Origin: Numida meleagris
Lineage: Eukaryota; Chordata; Aves; Galliformes; Numididae
Length of the DNA stretch: 64,000 nucleotides
Assembly: GCF_002078875.1 (NCBI RefSeq)
Contig: NC_034421.1
Location: 939,955-1,003,954 of the forward strand
Reading direction: 5' to 3'
Shown here piece by piece: positions 11,589 through 24,400 of this stretch. Below the pieces are notes generated by a model. The model was not told the origin of the DNA, did no database searches, and saw only the letters and a program-made list of their open reading frames with translations. How positions within the stretch are numbered: the first letter of the stretch is position 1; every line of letters begins with the position of its first letter. Made by a program: the position numbers and the translations under genes.

Positions 11589-12424
11589 TTCTTCCATTGT
11601 TGCTGTGAAATAAATTCCTACATAAAATAATTTTCTTCCAAAAAGTGTCTTTTCAGTTTTTTTGTTCAGATTTTTAGGGTTTTCAGAATGAGACATTTGT
11701 CCTGCTGACCTTTTGGTTCAAGTAAAATCTGTTCTTCCATTGCAGTGAGGCACAGCTGTGGGCAGAGGTGGAACCGTGCTGCAGACAGCGTTCTCTTGTG
11801 CGTTACGCGCATCTTTTCCACCTGTTTAACCTGAGTGCTTGTAAATCCACTAAATGAATGATGTGAAGAAAAAACCACCGATTCAAACTAGTGAAATCAT
11901 GCTTAAATGTTCCGTTAGTAATGTGGAATGAAAGTAGTTAGTTTTTACAGATGAAGCAGATGGTCTTTGCTAGCAGTGACATCTGGGGGTCTCCTCAGCA
12001 GGCACCAGGTGCACGGGCCTCCTGCTTCCAGGAACGCCTCGGTGTTGGCTGCCAGCGAGAGACTCGAGAGCTGGTTCTAACAGCGGTTTCCTAATCAACT
12101 TGTCTTTTTATTAATAAATTCGCTGTGCTTTTGAGGTAATTTCTACTTAATACCAAAATGTATGAAGTACCGAGCTGTTACGGGAGGGCCTGAAGAAGCA
12201 TTGAGCCTCAGCTTGGTTGAGCAGGAGCGCGCGCACGCTGCGTGTGCGGCTGATTTGAGTCCCGCTGACTGCATCATCCGGAGCAGAGAAGCAGGAAAGC
12301 GGAATTGGGGCGAGAGGTGCGGAGCAGCGTGGCTGCGGGGCGCTGCTGCCAGGTGGGGGCTGCGTCGTGCTGCCGCGGGATAGGGCCAGCGCTGCTAACA
12401 GCCCTCTGTCTTCTTTCCTTCGAG
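8104..12424 (+). other. ZC3H7A intron 1
   Basis: This intron begins in the CpG island. It contains an AT dinucleotide run and a GC-richer patch at about 11150-11330 that ends in a donor-like ggtgagtc (GT at 11324), which might be an alternative exon. No gene is seen. Confidence 0.5.
11547..11581. repeat. (AT)n microsatellite, about 17 units
   Basis: An uninterrupted AT dinucleotide run lies inside ZC3H7A intron 1. Length is likely polymorphic. Confidence 0.95.
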
Positions 12425-12460
12425 GAGTTGCGTATCCGAAAAGTGGATGTTCAGGATAAC

Positions 12461-15400
12461 ATGTCCAATGTGTCGGAAGAAAGAAGCACTAGACAACAGG
12501 ACATTAAGAAAGGACTTCAGTTTATAGAGTATGGTGCTATGTTCTTTTTCTTGTGTGTGTGTACATGTCTGTAGGTATGGACGGCTCTGGGGAAGTCTTT
12601 GTAATTTAGTACCGTCGGAGGGCCCTTAGTTCTTCCTAGAGGGTGTAACTCTAGGAACCCCACTTTGTTCCCAAACAGAACAGATGGGGGGTGGGAGGGT
12701 ATTCCTCTTCAGCCTTTGAGAAAAATCAGCACTGACACTTTGGGTGCCTGGTAATCCCCCTTCCTTTTATGGAGGATGTCACACCTGAGACGGGGCTGCT
12801 GCTGACGGCCTGGCTTTGCGCACTGCTGCCTGGATGTTTCTGCGCTCTGCTAAAGTTTAACTAAATGAAAAAGCCTCTTAGTTAATTTGCACTTGGGTCA
12901 GTGCCAAGTTCTCCCCTAGAAGATCCTGACTAACTTAAACAGATTCTGAAATTTCACATTCCTTCGGTGTTCACATAAGGCATTTGAAAAAAGCCTGCGC
13001 TTCAAAAAACGATTTAGAAGCAGGTTCTCAGATAACCTGCACGGGAAGGGAAGGAGTTTCTGGTTTTCCTCCTGAAAGAATAGAGATAAACACCTCTGTT
13101 TTCTGCCAGAGAAAATCTCTGTTGTGTGTCACGTGAAAGAACTCTTAAAATTCCTTAAGTGTTATATGTATGACTTAATTAACATCAGTGTGTTCTTTTG
13201 ACAGGTAATTTGACATTTTATAATGCTTATAGAAAGGTGGCGGTCCTCGTATAGAAACTGTTTCTACATGGTGGAGAAGAGAAAGGAAATTGTTTTTAAA
13301 CAAACAGCGCTGAGTTTTTAAACTCAGCATTCAAAATTGTAACACATCTTGAAGAGGAGAGCTAAGACAGGCTGTGTAGCTTTAAATGAAAATGATTCAT
13401 TAGGAATAGCAAAACACGGTTGTTTAATTAAATCTGCTGAGCCTTGTTCAGCGCAGGCTGAAGAAAACAGCTGGGTTTAGCCTGCTGCAGCAAGCCAGGC
13501 TGCTCTTAAGTAAGAACCAGTGTTCTCCGCTGTGACTGTCTTGTGAGCTGCATGTTCCATAAGTACGTTTTGTAATTTCTTTTTCTAGATCTACTTTGCC
13601 CTATCCAGGGACACAGGAACAATATGAGGTAATAAAATTACTTCTGCATTTCCAGAAGTGTTTTTTGTAATTGTTTTTTTTTTTGTATGTTTATTCTTGT
13701 TTTCAATCGTCATTTAAGGAATAATGCAGTGTGAATGATAATTTTAAAATGTCTCAGCATGGGAACTGGAGGACTACGTAGACCGTGCTACCGGTATTCA
13801 GATATTTGGAGGGCTGAGAGTTGTTTGCGTAGCAGCTCAGATGAACTGTGATGGTGTTGGGGATGAATTTGGGGCATTCACTGGAGAAAATGACATGCTG
13901 TATCTGGTAAAGTTTAGAGTAGCGCAGCGAAGGTGAGATAAAGGACTTCAGTCACACATTCTTGGGACAGATTTTGGTTGCAGTATGTGTTACTATTTTG
14001 TACAGTTTTTGGACTTATGTTTTCACACTCATCTTTGTAGTATTTTTATCCAACAATAGATTGTCTCGCTGGACTCGAGAATGCGTTCCTTAAGACTGTT
14101 AATGTTGATGTTGTAGATTGAACAAGTCTTTTGGTCTTTAGCTTTGCGAAAGCAGCCTTTGTGTGCTACTGGTTTGCCAGCTGCTATAGCTGCTGTTTGC
14201 ACACAGGGTTCCAGGAACACAAATACATGTGCCCTTTATAAGTTACATGCACAAAGTAATGACTGTGCAAGTCTTTCTGCCTCTCTTTTATTTTCACATA
14301 TTGTGTTGTTGAGTATTTGAGACTATTTTGGAAAAAAATACTAATATAGACCAAAAAAAAAAGATTCCATTTTTGTTCCATGAATTGACAAGTATACATT
14401 TTCTGTTTAAATTTGTACTTGGAAATATGGAAGATACATGACAAATACTGTTGTTCATGAGTGTTTTTCTTTATTACAGTTATTTATACGAGAACTTGTT
14501 AGAAATCTTTTTAATGAAGGGAATGATGTATATCGAGAAGGTGATTGGAGAGGATCGTTGAATCACTATTCAGAAGCTATAAACATAGCAGATTATGCAA
14601 ATTCTGAAGAAATCCATGTCTCTGATGATATTTTAGAGAAGCTACATGTAAACAGGATAGCATGCTTTTCAAATATGGTAAGTTTCTGTTGGAACGGTAT
14701 CATTTCCTGCAAATAATCCACTGACACTGTGAAGGCATTATAAGTTTAATAGTGAAAAGCTCTTGCTATTGCATTGAGAATTGGCATGTTCCTAACAGTC
14801 ATTTTGGCATATTCTTTAATCGCATCTTTTTACAAGTGTAATCACCTGGATATTTGTAGTTACCGATACTAGAATAAATAGCAGAAGAATCAGAAGCATA
14901 GAATCATGGAATGGCTTGGGTTGGAAGGGACCCCAAGGATCATCATGTTCCAACCCCCCTGCCACAGACAGGGCCACCAACCTCCAGAAGAGTCATGCCA
15001 GACTTGAAAGTTGGTAGGGGAGTATTTTAATCTATTTGTATTGCTGACTGCTCCTGGGTCTGCCACTTTCTCTGTGCAGTAAGATGGCTCCTGAGAAAGA
15101 AATGAATTGTCTTCGTCCCTCTTACTGGATTTTATAAGAATGATAACCCTTCTTTTTAGCTGCATTGGTCAACGGCTTAACGCAATTCATTTGTGTGGTG
15201 TATGTGGCCTTGGTGGATGTTTTATAGTGTTTCAGTACCTTCGTCTAATAGAGTTCAAATTCTATATTCCAACAATAAAGATTGTTCTGATTAATTCCTT
15301 TTTTCTTTTCTCCCCCTCATAGGGACTGCATGAAAAGGTTCTAGAAGACTGTGAGATAGCATTAAGGTTAAATGAAAATAATTTTAGAGCTCTCTATCGG

Positions 15401-18400
15401 AAAGCAAAGGCATTGAACGAGCTGGGAAGGTATAAGACAGCTTATGATGCTGTAGCAAAGTGTTCTCTTGCTGTGCCGCAGGTAGGCAGATGATGCATTT
15501 TGGCTATTTCTACAGAACTGATACAGAAAACATGTACTTACATCAACAGCATCACTTTTTTTGATTGTTTTAAATGCAGGTTTTGGTGCATTGTTTTTTT
15601 TTTTTTTATTTATTCCCCTGTTCTTGTAGTTTACTTTGAATGTGAAGACCAATAGCAGATCTTACAGGCAGTAAGATCACCAAAAGAAATATGCTCCTAT
15701 ATGGATCAAGTGCTGTAAGCTTTTGCAATAAATAGTAGAACCATTGAATTAAGTGTTGTTTAAGATTCTCTAGACAGAGGTGTACTCTAAGGAGAAAAAG
15801 CACCCATGACCATAAAGTGTGGTATTTCTGCATGTGGCATTTTAGCTCTCCAAGGATTTAGTATTGTAGTTGTTAACTGTGCTCAGTAAGGACCTTTCAT
15901 CGTAGGCTGCGTCTGTGTTAGCAAGCAGCGGGTGCCATAGCAGGACAGGATCTGCAGGCTGCAGTGATGCTGCTGGAGGATCTGATTTCTATGCTTTTTT
16001 TTCTTTTTTTTTTTTTTTTGGAGTGCATCAGTTGTGCTCCAGCAGCACTTCAGTTTCATCCAAAATGAATCTAATTTGGCTCTCTGAGACTGTTCACACT
16101 GCAAACTAACATGCAGTGAGTGAGGATGATTGAGAGGTTCACTTCAGAAATGCATTCCTGATTTGAATGAACATGCTGATGGAATCTTCTCTTAAAATGG
16201 GTAGATAACACGGCAGAATACTGAGTTGATTTTTTTTTTCCTTTCTCCACCTCAAAAATGGTGTAAGTGTGTGTGTCTGTGTGTGCACACCCCACGCACT
16301 TCTCTGAACTTCTCTGTTTGTGGAAAATCTTTGTTATCTTTTATTCAGAGAAACAGTAGAGAAGGGTACTGGCTGTTTTCTGGCTTTTTTTTTCCAGACC
16401 TTAAAATCATGTTGCTTGATATCTGCATTTTTCTGAGTGCAACTTGCAGTCTCACGTTTGTGAAAGTGTAGAGTGCATTAAGAGACATCCTGCATGTAGA
16501 GATCTTGCAGAACAAAGACTTCGAGATGTTAACAGATGTCTTTGACCAGATGATAGTACGTGTATGTAATGACATTTTATTTCTTTTAGGATGAAAGTGT
16601 GATTAAACTTACTCAAGAACTAGCTCAAAAATTAGGATTAAAAATAAGGAAAGCATATGTAAGAGCAAAGGTAGGATTTGTTTTTAACTCACAAATTGTT
16701 ACAGTTTTAACGAAGATGTTGAGTTTTTCCCTCATATCGGTTTTGTAGCTAATGAAGGTGTCTTTTCATTGCAGCCACCCTCGAATTCAGTTTCTAGTGA
16801 TGTATCAACTCAGGTGAGGTTTGACATGTTGTTGAGTGCAAGCTGACTTTAAACTACAGGGAATAACTGTTTAGTCATTTCACAATGATTAAGTGAAAAT
16901 TTGCAGTTAACAATTTATTTTGGACTTCAGGGTTCTGTTTTTTGTATTCAGCTTCGCTATATACTTACGGCAAACTAGGACATGAGTTTATCATTCGAGT
17001 TATCTTTGTAGAATGAATATGAGCTAAAACTTCAAATCCAATACAGTGAATATATTTACTTCTAACATCTCAAGACAAGGATGTTGTTAATGTGATTTGT
17101 TTATTTTATATAATGGAGAGTAGTGAAAGTGAAGAATGCTGGAGTGAAATACCTTTAAATTTATTAGTTTGCCAAAATTTGACCTTCACTAGCAGCTGAA
17201 CTTGTATTTGTCTTCCTATAGCTAATATATCTGAGTAGATAGTGAAGAAGAGTTCTTTATCTTAAAGACTTTTTCAGATGAAATAGACAATTTAGCTATA
17301 AAGGAGGACTTGGGATAGAATGAGGAAACACAAGAACGGCTCCTTTAAGATAGTGCTTGGACTATTATTTTGCCAAGTATCAGTCTCACTGTTCTTTTAT
17401 TGGTTGGTTACAGATTTTTAGTGATACAGCAATTGTATTTCAGTCCGCAAAGGTATGCTTTATCTTAACAATTATTTCACCCTTAAATCCACTGGACTTC
17501 ATAACTTACAAGTTGTATTAAACCTAATTTAGAGGACTTACATTCTTTGCCTCTGAAAATGTGTTTGAAAGATATTAAAGGCTCTTATGCAAAGTACTGA
17601 GAGGTGTCTTTTCTCACTTGCAGAATTCTTCATCTGTAGAAGATATTGAGTTAGGTGAGTCTTGTGTGTGTTAGAATATTAATACTAGGAAATTAAGTAA
17701 ATAATATATCTAGTTGTATTTGTTATGAAATTTATTCATAAGAAAATTTAACTTGTCATTTGAAAGATTTGTGTCAAAAGTCTGAATCCTTATCTGTGAA
17801 ACTACACATTCAAGTGGCTGAGCCAGTCCTCATCTTGATAGGGCTGAACTGCCCTTAATATAATTGTTTCACTGACCTGTTAAACTTGAAAGAATATGGA
17901 GGGGAGAATATGCCAGAGGTTCAGTAACGTATCCAGCCTGTAACTTTTCCTGTCTTTTTAAGTTTGAGCAATATATGAGCACAGAGGTATGCGTACATCT
18001 CCAAGTTTCTCTATTCTCTGTCTCCTGACACCATCAGGCTAAAAGTTATGGGAGGTGTTTTTACACGTCTGAATAAAAGTTCCACTCATTCTTGTCTTTC
18101 TGTTTCAGATTTATCTGACCAGAAGCAAGATATGGTTTCTTCTGCTTCTTCGTCAGCCTTTGCTTCTGAATTGTCTAAAGTGGCATCAGTACCTATATCA
18201 TCTTTATCTTCTGTTATGTCACTTCAAGCGGAAAAAGCTTCTTTGCCTTCTGCAGCGTTGGCTAACGGAGGAAATGTTTCTTTCTCTGTACCAGAAGCGT
18301 GTTTAGATTGTGGAGATGGCGATATAATTATTGGGGAAGAACTTGATGAATTACTTGACTCTGTGCCTGATCCAGATGAAAGCATAATGGTAAAATTTTG

Positions 18401-21400
18401 TTTGCTTTCTTTTGAGTGAGATCTTGTTTTGTTTGTGAATTAACTTTTACGGTTACATCAAGCTGTAGCTGTGTATGGTCAGACTGATTCTCTCAGACGC
18501 GAGGGCTTGCAAATGTGGCTGTAAAGATAGCAGGATACAGCAGAGCTCCAAGGAAATCACATTGGATTTGTGTGCTGCAATATTTCAGTGAGGTTGCTGG
18601 TAAATGGATACTACTTTGAAAAGCAGTGCTACCAACACTACCACTGTGGGAGGGATATTACTTCCAGGAAATACCATGAAGAGTGAAGCAGACATTTGAA
18701 GTCTGAGCTGGTGTGTATTTGTTGCAAATGAGTTCTCTGTGAACCTGAGGGTGTTTGGTGTGCCCACCCTGGGGCTGGAGAAAGTCAAGCTCATGCTTAC
18801 AGCCTTGCAGGACAGCAGTACTTGCACTGTTGTCTTCTAGAGCACCAAGCAGTAGTTCTGCAGTCAGAGCTTTGTCCAGGCCTGCGTGGCAGATAACCAG
18901 AAATAAGCCGTCGTGAGGCTAACTTTTCGTACTTGTTAGAAGAGATTATTAGAAAAATTGAGGCGTTTTATGAGTTGTTCTTCATTACACTGCCATTCTA
19001 AAGTTAGAACATACGAAGCATATGGAGTTCCTCAACTGACAGTCAAAATGAAAGCTCTGATTGATGAGCAGAGATGGCTGAACTTAATAGCAAGGTTACA
19101 GACTCTGAGCTGTGTGTGACAGTCATTTGGAGCCCTTAATATCACACTGTTAAATGAGGATCTGGCATGTTGAATTTTTCAATTAGTTGTGATTTTTTTT
19201 TTCTCATGTAGCTATGGATACAGCCATAAAAAAGATTGGTTGCAGAAGTGGTTTTGTCTTGAGCTTGATTTCTTGAAATAAAAAATGCTTAGGCTTCTTT
19301 GTGTAAGTTTTGTGCATTTTGTTTTGTTGTATGTGTTATGGAAATTTCAGTTGTAATTACTGTTAAATCATAGTAAATTTGCCATAGTACTGGCAAATAC
19401 TGTCTTTTGAGATAGATTGAAGCCTCAGGTAGTGTAGAACCTGAATGCACTTGGGGACGAGACATTGCCCAGAGCAGACCAGTTTGGTCAGCCTCCAGAC
19501 AAGGGGGGAGCTTCCTGTGGCAGCAGTTGAGAGGTAGGGAGGGAAACTCCCAAATTCTTTTGCATCCCTAGCAGAGGTGTATGGAAGGATGTGTGGTTTT
19601 CCTTTGAGAGAAGAAGGTAAATACAGCCTGTGATGTCATTTGGTACTACTTGAGGGTCCGTTTCAGTGCTAACTCTTAACTCCTTACTGTTTGAGTTGTT
19701 TTCTTTATTTAGAAAAAAATTGTGTAGGTTTCTGACTCCTCTTCCCCCTGGTTCATAAAAAAAATCAACATCTCTTCTTAAATTCAGCTAACCGAGCCTT
19801 TAAAGTGGTTGATTTATAGATAATTCCTTGCATTAGGGCATTGAGATAGGATTTCTGCAGTTCTGTACAACACTGTAGTGTACCTTTCATTGCTGTTTTT
19901 CTGTAGGTTTACAAAAACTTATTGAAAACCTTATTAAAAGGAAGATTGTTGCAGATTGTGTTGTTGAGGTTTTTTTTTTCCTGTGTGAACTTTTTTCTTT
20001 TTTTATAAATTTCTTTTTATCCAGCAAACTACAGGTGCCAGGGGACCTATTCCTGCTCCCAGTGTGGCTCCCAGTGGACCCTTCTCTGCTTCTTTGTTGG
20101 GGACGTTGCCAGTTAGTACAGGATTTGTTCCTTCACCCTCTCTTTCAGAAATCTTTTCACAGCCTTTGGCTTCTTCACTGGAAAATTTTTGTTCACCGTT
20201 GAGCACCTTTTCAATCAGTGACCCAAAAAGAGGTAAAAAATGGAGTCTTAATATTTAACCTTACGATGTGGGAGAGAGTTGTGAATGAGCCATTTGGATT
20301 TCAGTGCTGCTCACTGATACTTAGCGCTTGCTGAAAATTTGATCTGTGCTCACATTTGTAGCTGTACTGGTAATCAGTGTTGGGTGTACGCAAGATTTTA
20401 TAAAGAAAGCTGCTGTTTACTTCGGGTCTGCAAAAGTGTGCTCTAAGCTCCTTCTCTTTGTTTCTTTACGTTTATTGTGGATGTTACCGGTTTCAGGTGA
20501 ACAAGGATTAAGAAGGAACCGTGTCAACTTCAGGGCTTGTTTATTTATGTGTCTGTTTTAACAAAGCATAAACCATTTCTGATGATTTGACAATAAACAT
20601 GAAAAGGCCTAAAAGGCTGGTTGGTATAACTGTGTACTTTGAAAGGATAGCAACATTACATATTTGGATTCAAGCTGCAGGTGATTATATAGTGAAATAG
20701 AAATTGCTGGAAAACTAGAAAAGATGAAATAAATTTTATCTCAAATCACTAGTGTTACAGAATGTGCTCTTAAAATGAAGTGAGATTAACAAAATAAAAT
20801 AAAAAATAGAAGAATCTTTCATATCTGCATTTTTGATAATCAAGTGTTGCTTATCTTGCTACCCTTTTCATAGTGCACGAGTAGTATCTTTATGCTCCTT
20901 CAGCGTACGTCTGCGGAGCTGCTGTTACTGTTACTCGGGTGGTTGGACTGACAATGATTACCTAGTTATTTTTCAACCAAGATGTTTACAAGGGGGATTT
21001 CACATAATTGGGGAAAAAAAACAACAGTGCAGAACAACATAGCAAACAACAACAAAATTTGTTGCTTGTTAAAAAAGAAACCTCTGATACTTAATGCTTC
21101 CCAGGAATTATAAATAACTTTTTGAAAAGGATGTTTTGGGGAAACTGAAATAATTGAAACATTTTTCTTTTAGACCTCTCAAGTTCAGCTTCTAGAGATG
21201 GAACACCAACACTTAGCAGCAATAACTCTCCATTGTTTGTAAGTATCTTTAATGTTTTCCATCTGTTCAAATGTTGATACATCAGGGACTGAACATAGAT
21301 CTTAATTTTTACAGTAGGAAAATTGTTTAATGAAAAAATGGGACTTCTAAAATATGGTTCTGGCATGGGAGAGAATTGTGTAGTAGTTCAAAACAGCAGT

Positions 21401-24400
21401 AGCTGGACACGTGGAAAAAAGCTTTCTAAAATTTACAAAAGCTGTTTTATATATGCAGTCTGACTGCTATCGTAGCTATTTTTTCATTCTGAGGAAGTTG
21501 CTCTAAAATAGTTTCAACAGTGTTAAGTGTAAAGTAACCAACATAAGAGAGAGAAAATCTCTTTTGTGGTCTTGATGCCAAATGTTGCAAGTCCTGGAGA
21601 ACTGTCTTAGCACAGGAACAGAGCAGACTGCCACTGAGAATCCATCTGCCCTCTGTATCGTAGTTGTGCTGTGTGTTTTCTGCAGATACCAGCCCTGTTA
21701 GCCTCTGATTGTGTGTGGAAGGGTGACGTGAAGATTGCATTCTTATGGGCCATGTTGTACTGATAGTCTGGCAATTGCTTTTGTTCTCCCTGTACTTGGT
21801 TGCATCGTGTTGTATGCTTGGGAAGCTGAGTGTATGGCTTTTCTGAGATCTCTGCATCCACTTTTATGACGTGTACTTAAGTTTGTACTTGATTTTTTCC
21901 CTGCAATCTTATGCTTTCAATAATAATTTCAGTAAGCTAAATTTTTTTGTGAAGAAATGAAATGAGGTGGCTGAAGTAAAATATACTTTCTCCCAACAGA
22001 TAAACGGCCCTAGTAGTTTGTTTGGGTCCGAAAATTACATGGGAATTTCAGGTCAAACTAGAAATGACTTTTCGAATGTTTTTAGCAGTGCAACTGCTAG
22101 TATACCTGTATCTTCAGCACTTGTGGGAAGAAACCCATTAGAAGGCACACATGAGCTAAGACAGGCCTGCCAGTTATGTTTTGTCAAAAAAGGTAAGGGG
22201 CGCTGGGACTCTACTGGGTTGATTTAAAAAAATAAAATAAAAAGCATATACGTAAAATACTATAAAATAAATCAAATGAAAATACTTTTGGCTTCTAAAT
22301 AGTGTTCAGTTCTGACTTGTTCTTTGCATATGTAAAACGATCTTAATATTAAGGAACTGGTAGAATGTTTCAGCAGCTTTTTATCTTCTTTCTTCTCATC
22401 TCTATTTCTTGTCCTACTAGGTTCTTGATTTCTAAAACCACCACCAGTCACCACATGCTTTCCCCAAGCTATAGGTCTACTATGTAAGGTCATTCACATT
22501 CTGTATTCACTTTCCTCCCAATGCCCAGGGTACTGTGAAGAATGACACCTTTGCTCAAGACTAAAAAAACTTGCAATACCCTCTCTGATTGGCCATGGGG
22601 AATTGAACTGCAGTTCAAAGTACCTGGTAACCTTCACATCCCATCTGTTTTATTGTTTTTTTTTCCAAACTAATTCTAAATCATAATCATGAGGCTTCCA
22701 AACCTTAGTAATAATTAACTCCACTGTATTGACTGAAAGGATCTTAACCTGTACTGGGCTTTAATGTAACTAATCTTTTAGGCCTGAGCTGTTGCTGTTA
22801 AGAAGAGCTGTATTCTAGAAGCAATAGCTTTTATTAAGACTAATCTTAAATAAAAGACATTGTGCTTCAAGTTACAGGTGTCAATATTGAAGTATGTCAT
22901 AGTAATGGATCTTGTAGAGAATTGTATTGAGACATTTAGAGGATGGCTATTGTGGTTTTAAACACTTTTTTTTAGGTTTAAATTATTTTTACAAGAAAAA
23001 TCTATGAAGTGATTTGAAACATGCTAAAAGCGCAGGAGCTGTAGAGTTTCCTCCAGTGTTCTTAGTGTGTTGGTTGTCTTGACTTTTTTGTATCGGTACA
23101 TCTATTTCTTCTGCTTCTTTGTATCTCTATTAAAGCCTTTAAGTATCTCTATATATATGCTTATACAACCTGAAATTATACTGTTCCATCAACTTGTCCA
23201 GGGAAAATGGGTCATGCTCTTGTTTTCATAGTCCTTAAATAGCAAAGAGCAAAGTTCACTGAGCATTGCTGGTCTTCAAACTTACTCCCTGATGTCTTTC
23301 TTTTAGACATAATATAATCTTCACTTGAGTGTCATCCTAAAACCAGAATTTAAACCTAGGCACACTTTTCCTTCCCAAATAACAAAGCTCTGGAACTGAC
23401 ATTTATATTTTGGGCACATGTACTTCTTACCTAATGTTTTGAGTCTGAACGTAATAGCTGTTTCAGTATAACAAAAAATGAGGGTTAAGTGGGCCATTTA
23501 CTGATCCTTGGAGTTCACCTGCATAGACTTCTTGTAAATCAGCAACTTAGTTTTAAAATAGTGTTACGGAAAAATATAATTTGGAATTTGACAAAAAGTA
23601 GTGATCTGTTACTGTCCCGTAGTACTTGCAAGGTTATAATACAAGTACTCCCTCCGTGCTTTTTATTGGCAAGACTGGTCATTTTGTAAGTATTTAGTTT
23701 TTTCTGTTCTGCTCAACATGGCTGCTAATGACTTTTGGTTCTTCAGAGTTGCTGGTGCAATTAAGAATTCCATACACTGTGTTTGTGTACTTCGCTTTTG
23801 GGTGTATGTGCCAATCTGTGCATGGAAATGATAAAATTATGCTGCAGCTTGTGTGAATGTAAGCAATTTTGTGATTGTTTCAGGTCCTAAATTACTGGAT
23901 TATGCTTACCACCCTAATTTAGAACATAAATGTAAGAAGGATATTCTAATTGGTAGAATAAAAAATTCTGAAGATAAATCATGGAAAAAAATACGTCCAA
24001 GACCAACAAAAACACAGTATGTGGGACCATATTATATATGTAAAGGTATGTATGTTATAGGTAGTAAAATGTGAATGTTTGTGTTCAAACTAATATCTTC
24101 TAGGATTTTCATGGTGAAGCGTTGAATGAGATTTTATAATTGTTCATCGTAGATGGGGAAGGAAGTTAAAGGGCTCTTTATATTTTCAGAGTCATGAGGG
24201 GAGCTGTATTTTGACAATCAATGTGATTATTTAGAAAACACGAGCTGTACTTCTGCTCTTCAACATGAATAACTTTACTTTTGAGTATGATACTTCTATA
24301 TTCTTGCTTCATTTTATTCTGTCACCTTGGGCCATCTCCGTTTTCCTTCTTTTCCTATGAGTTGTGTATACAGTATGGATAACTAGGGACCGGCATAAAA

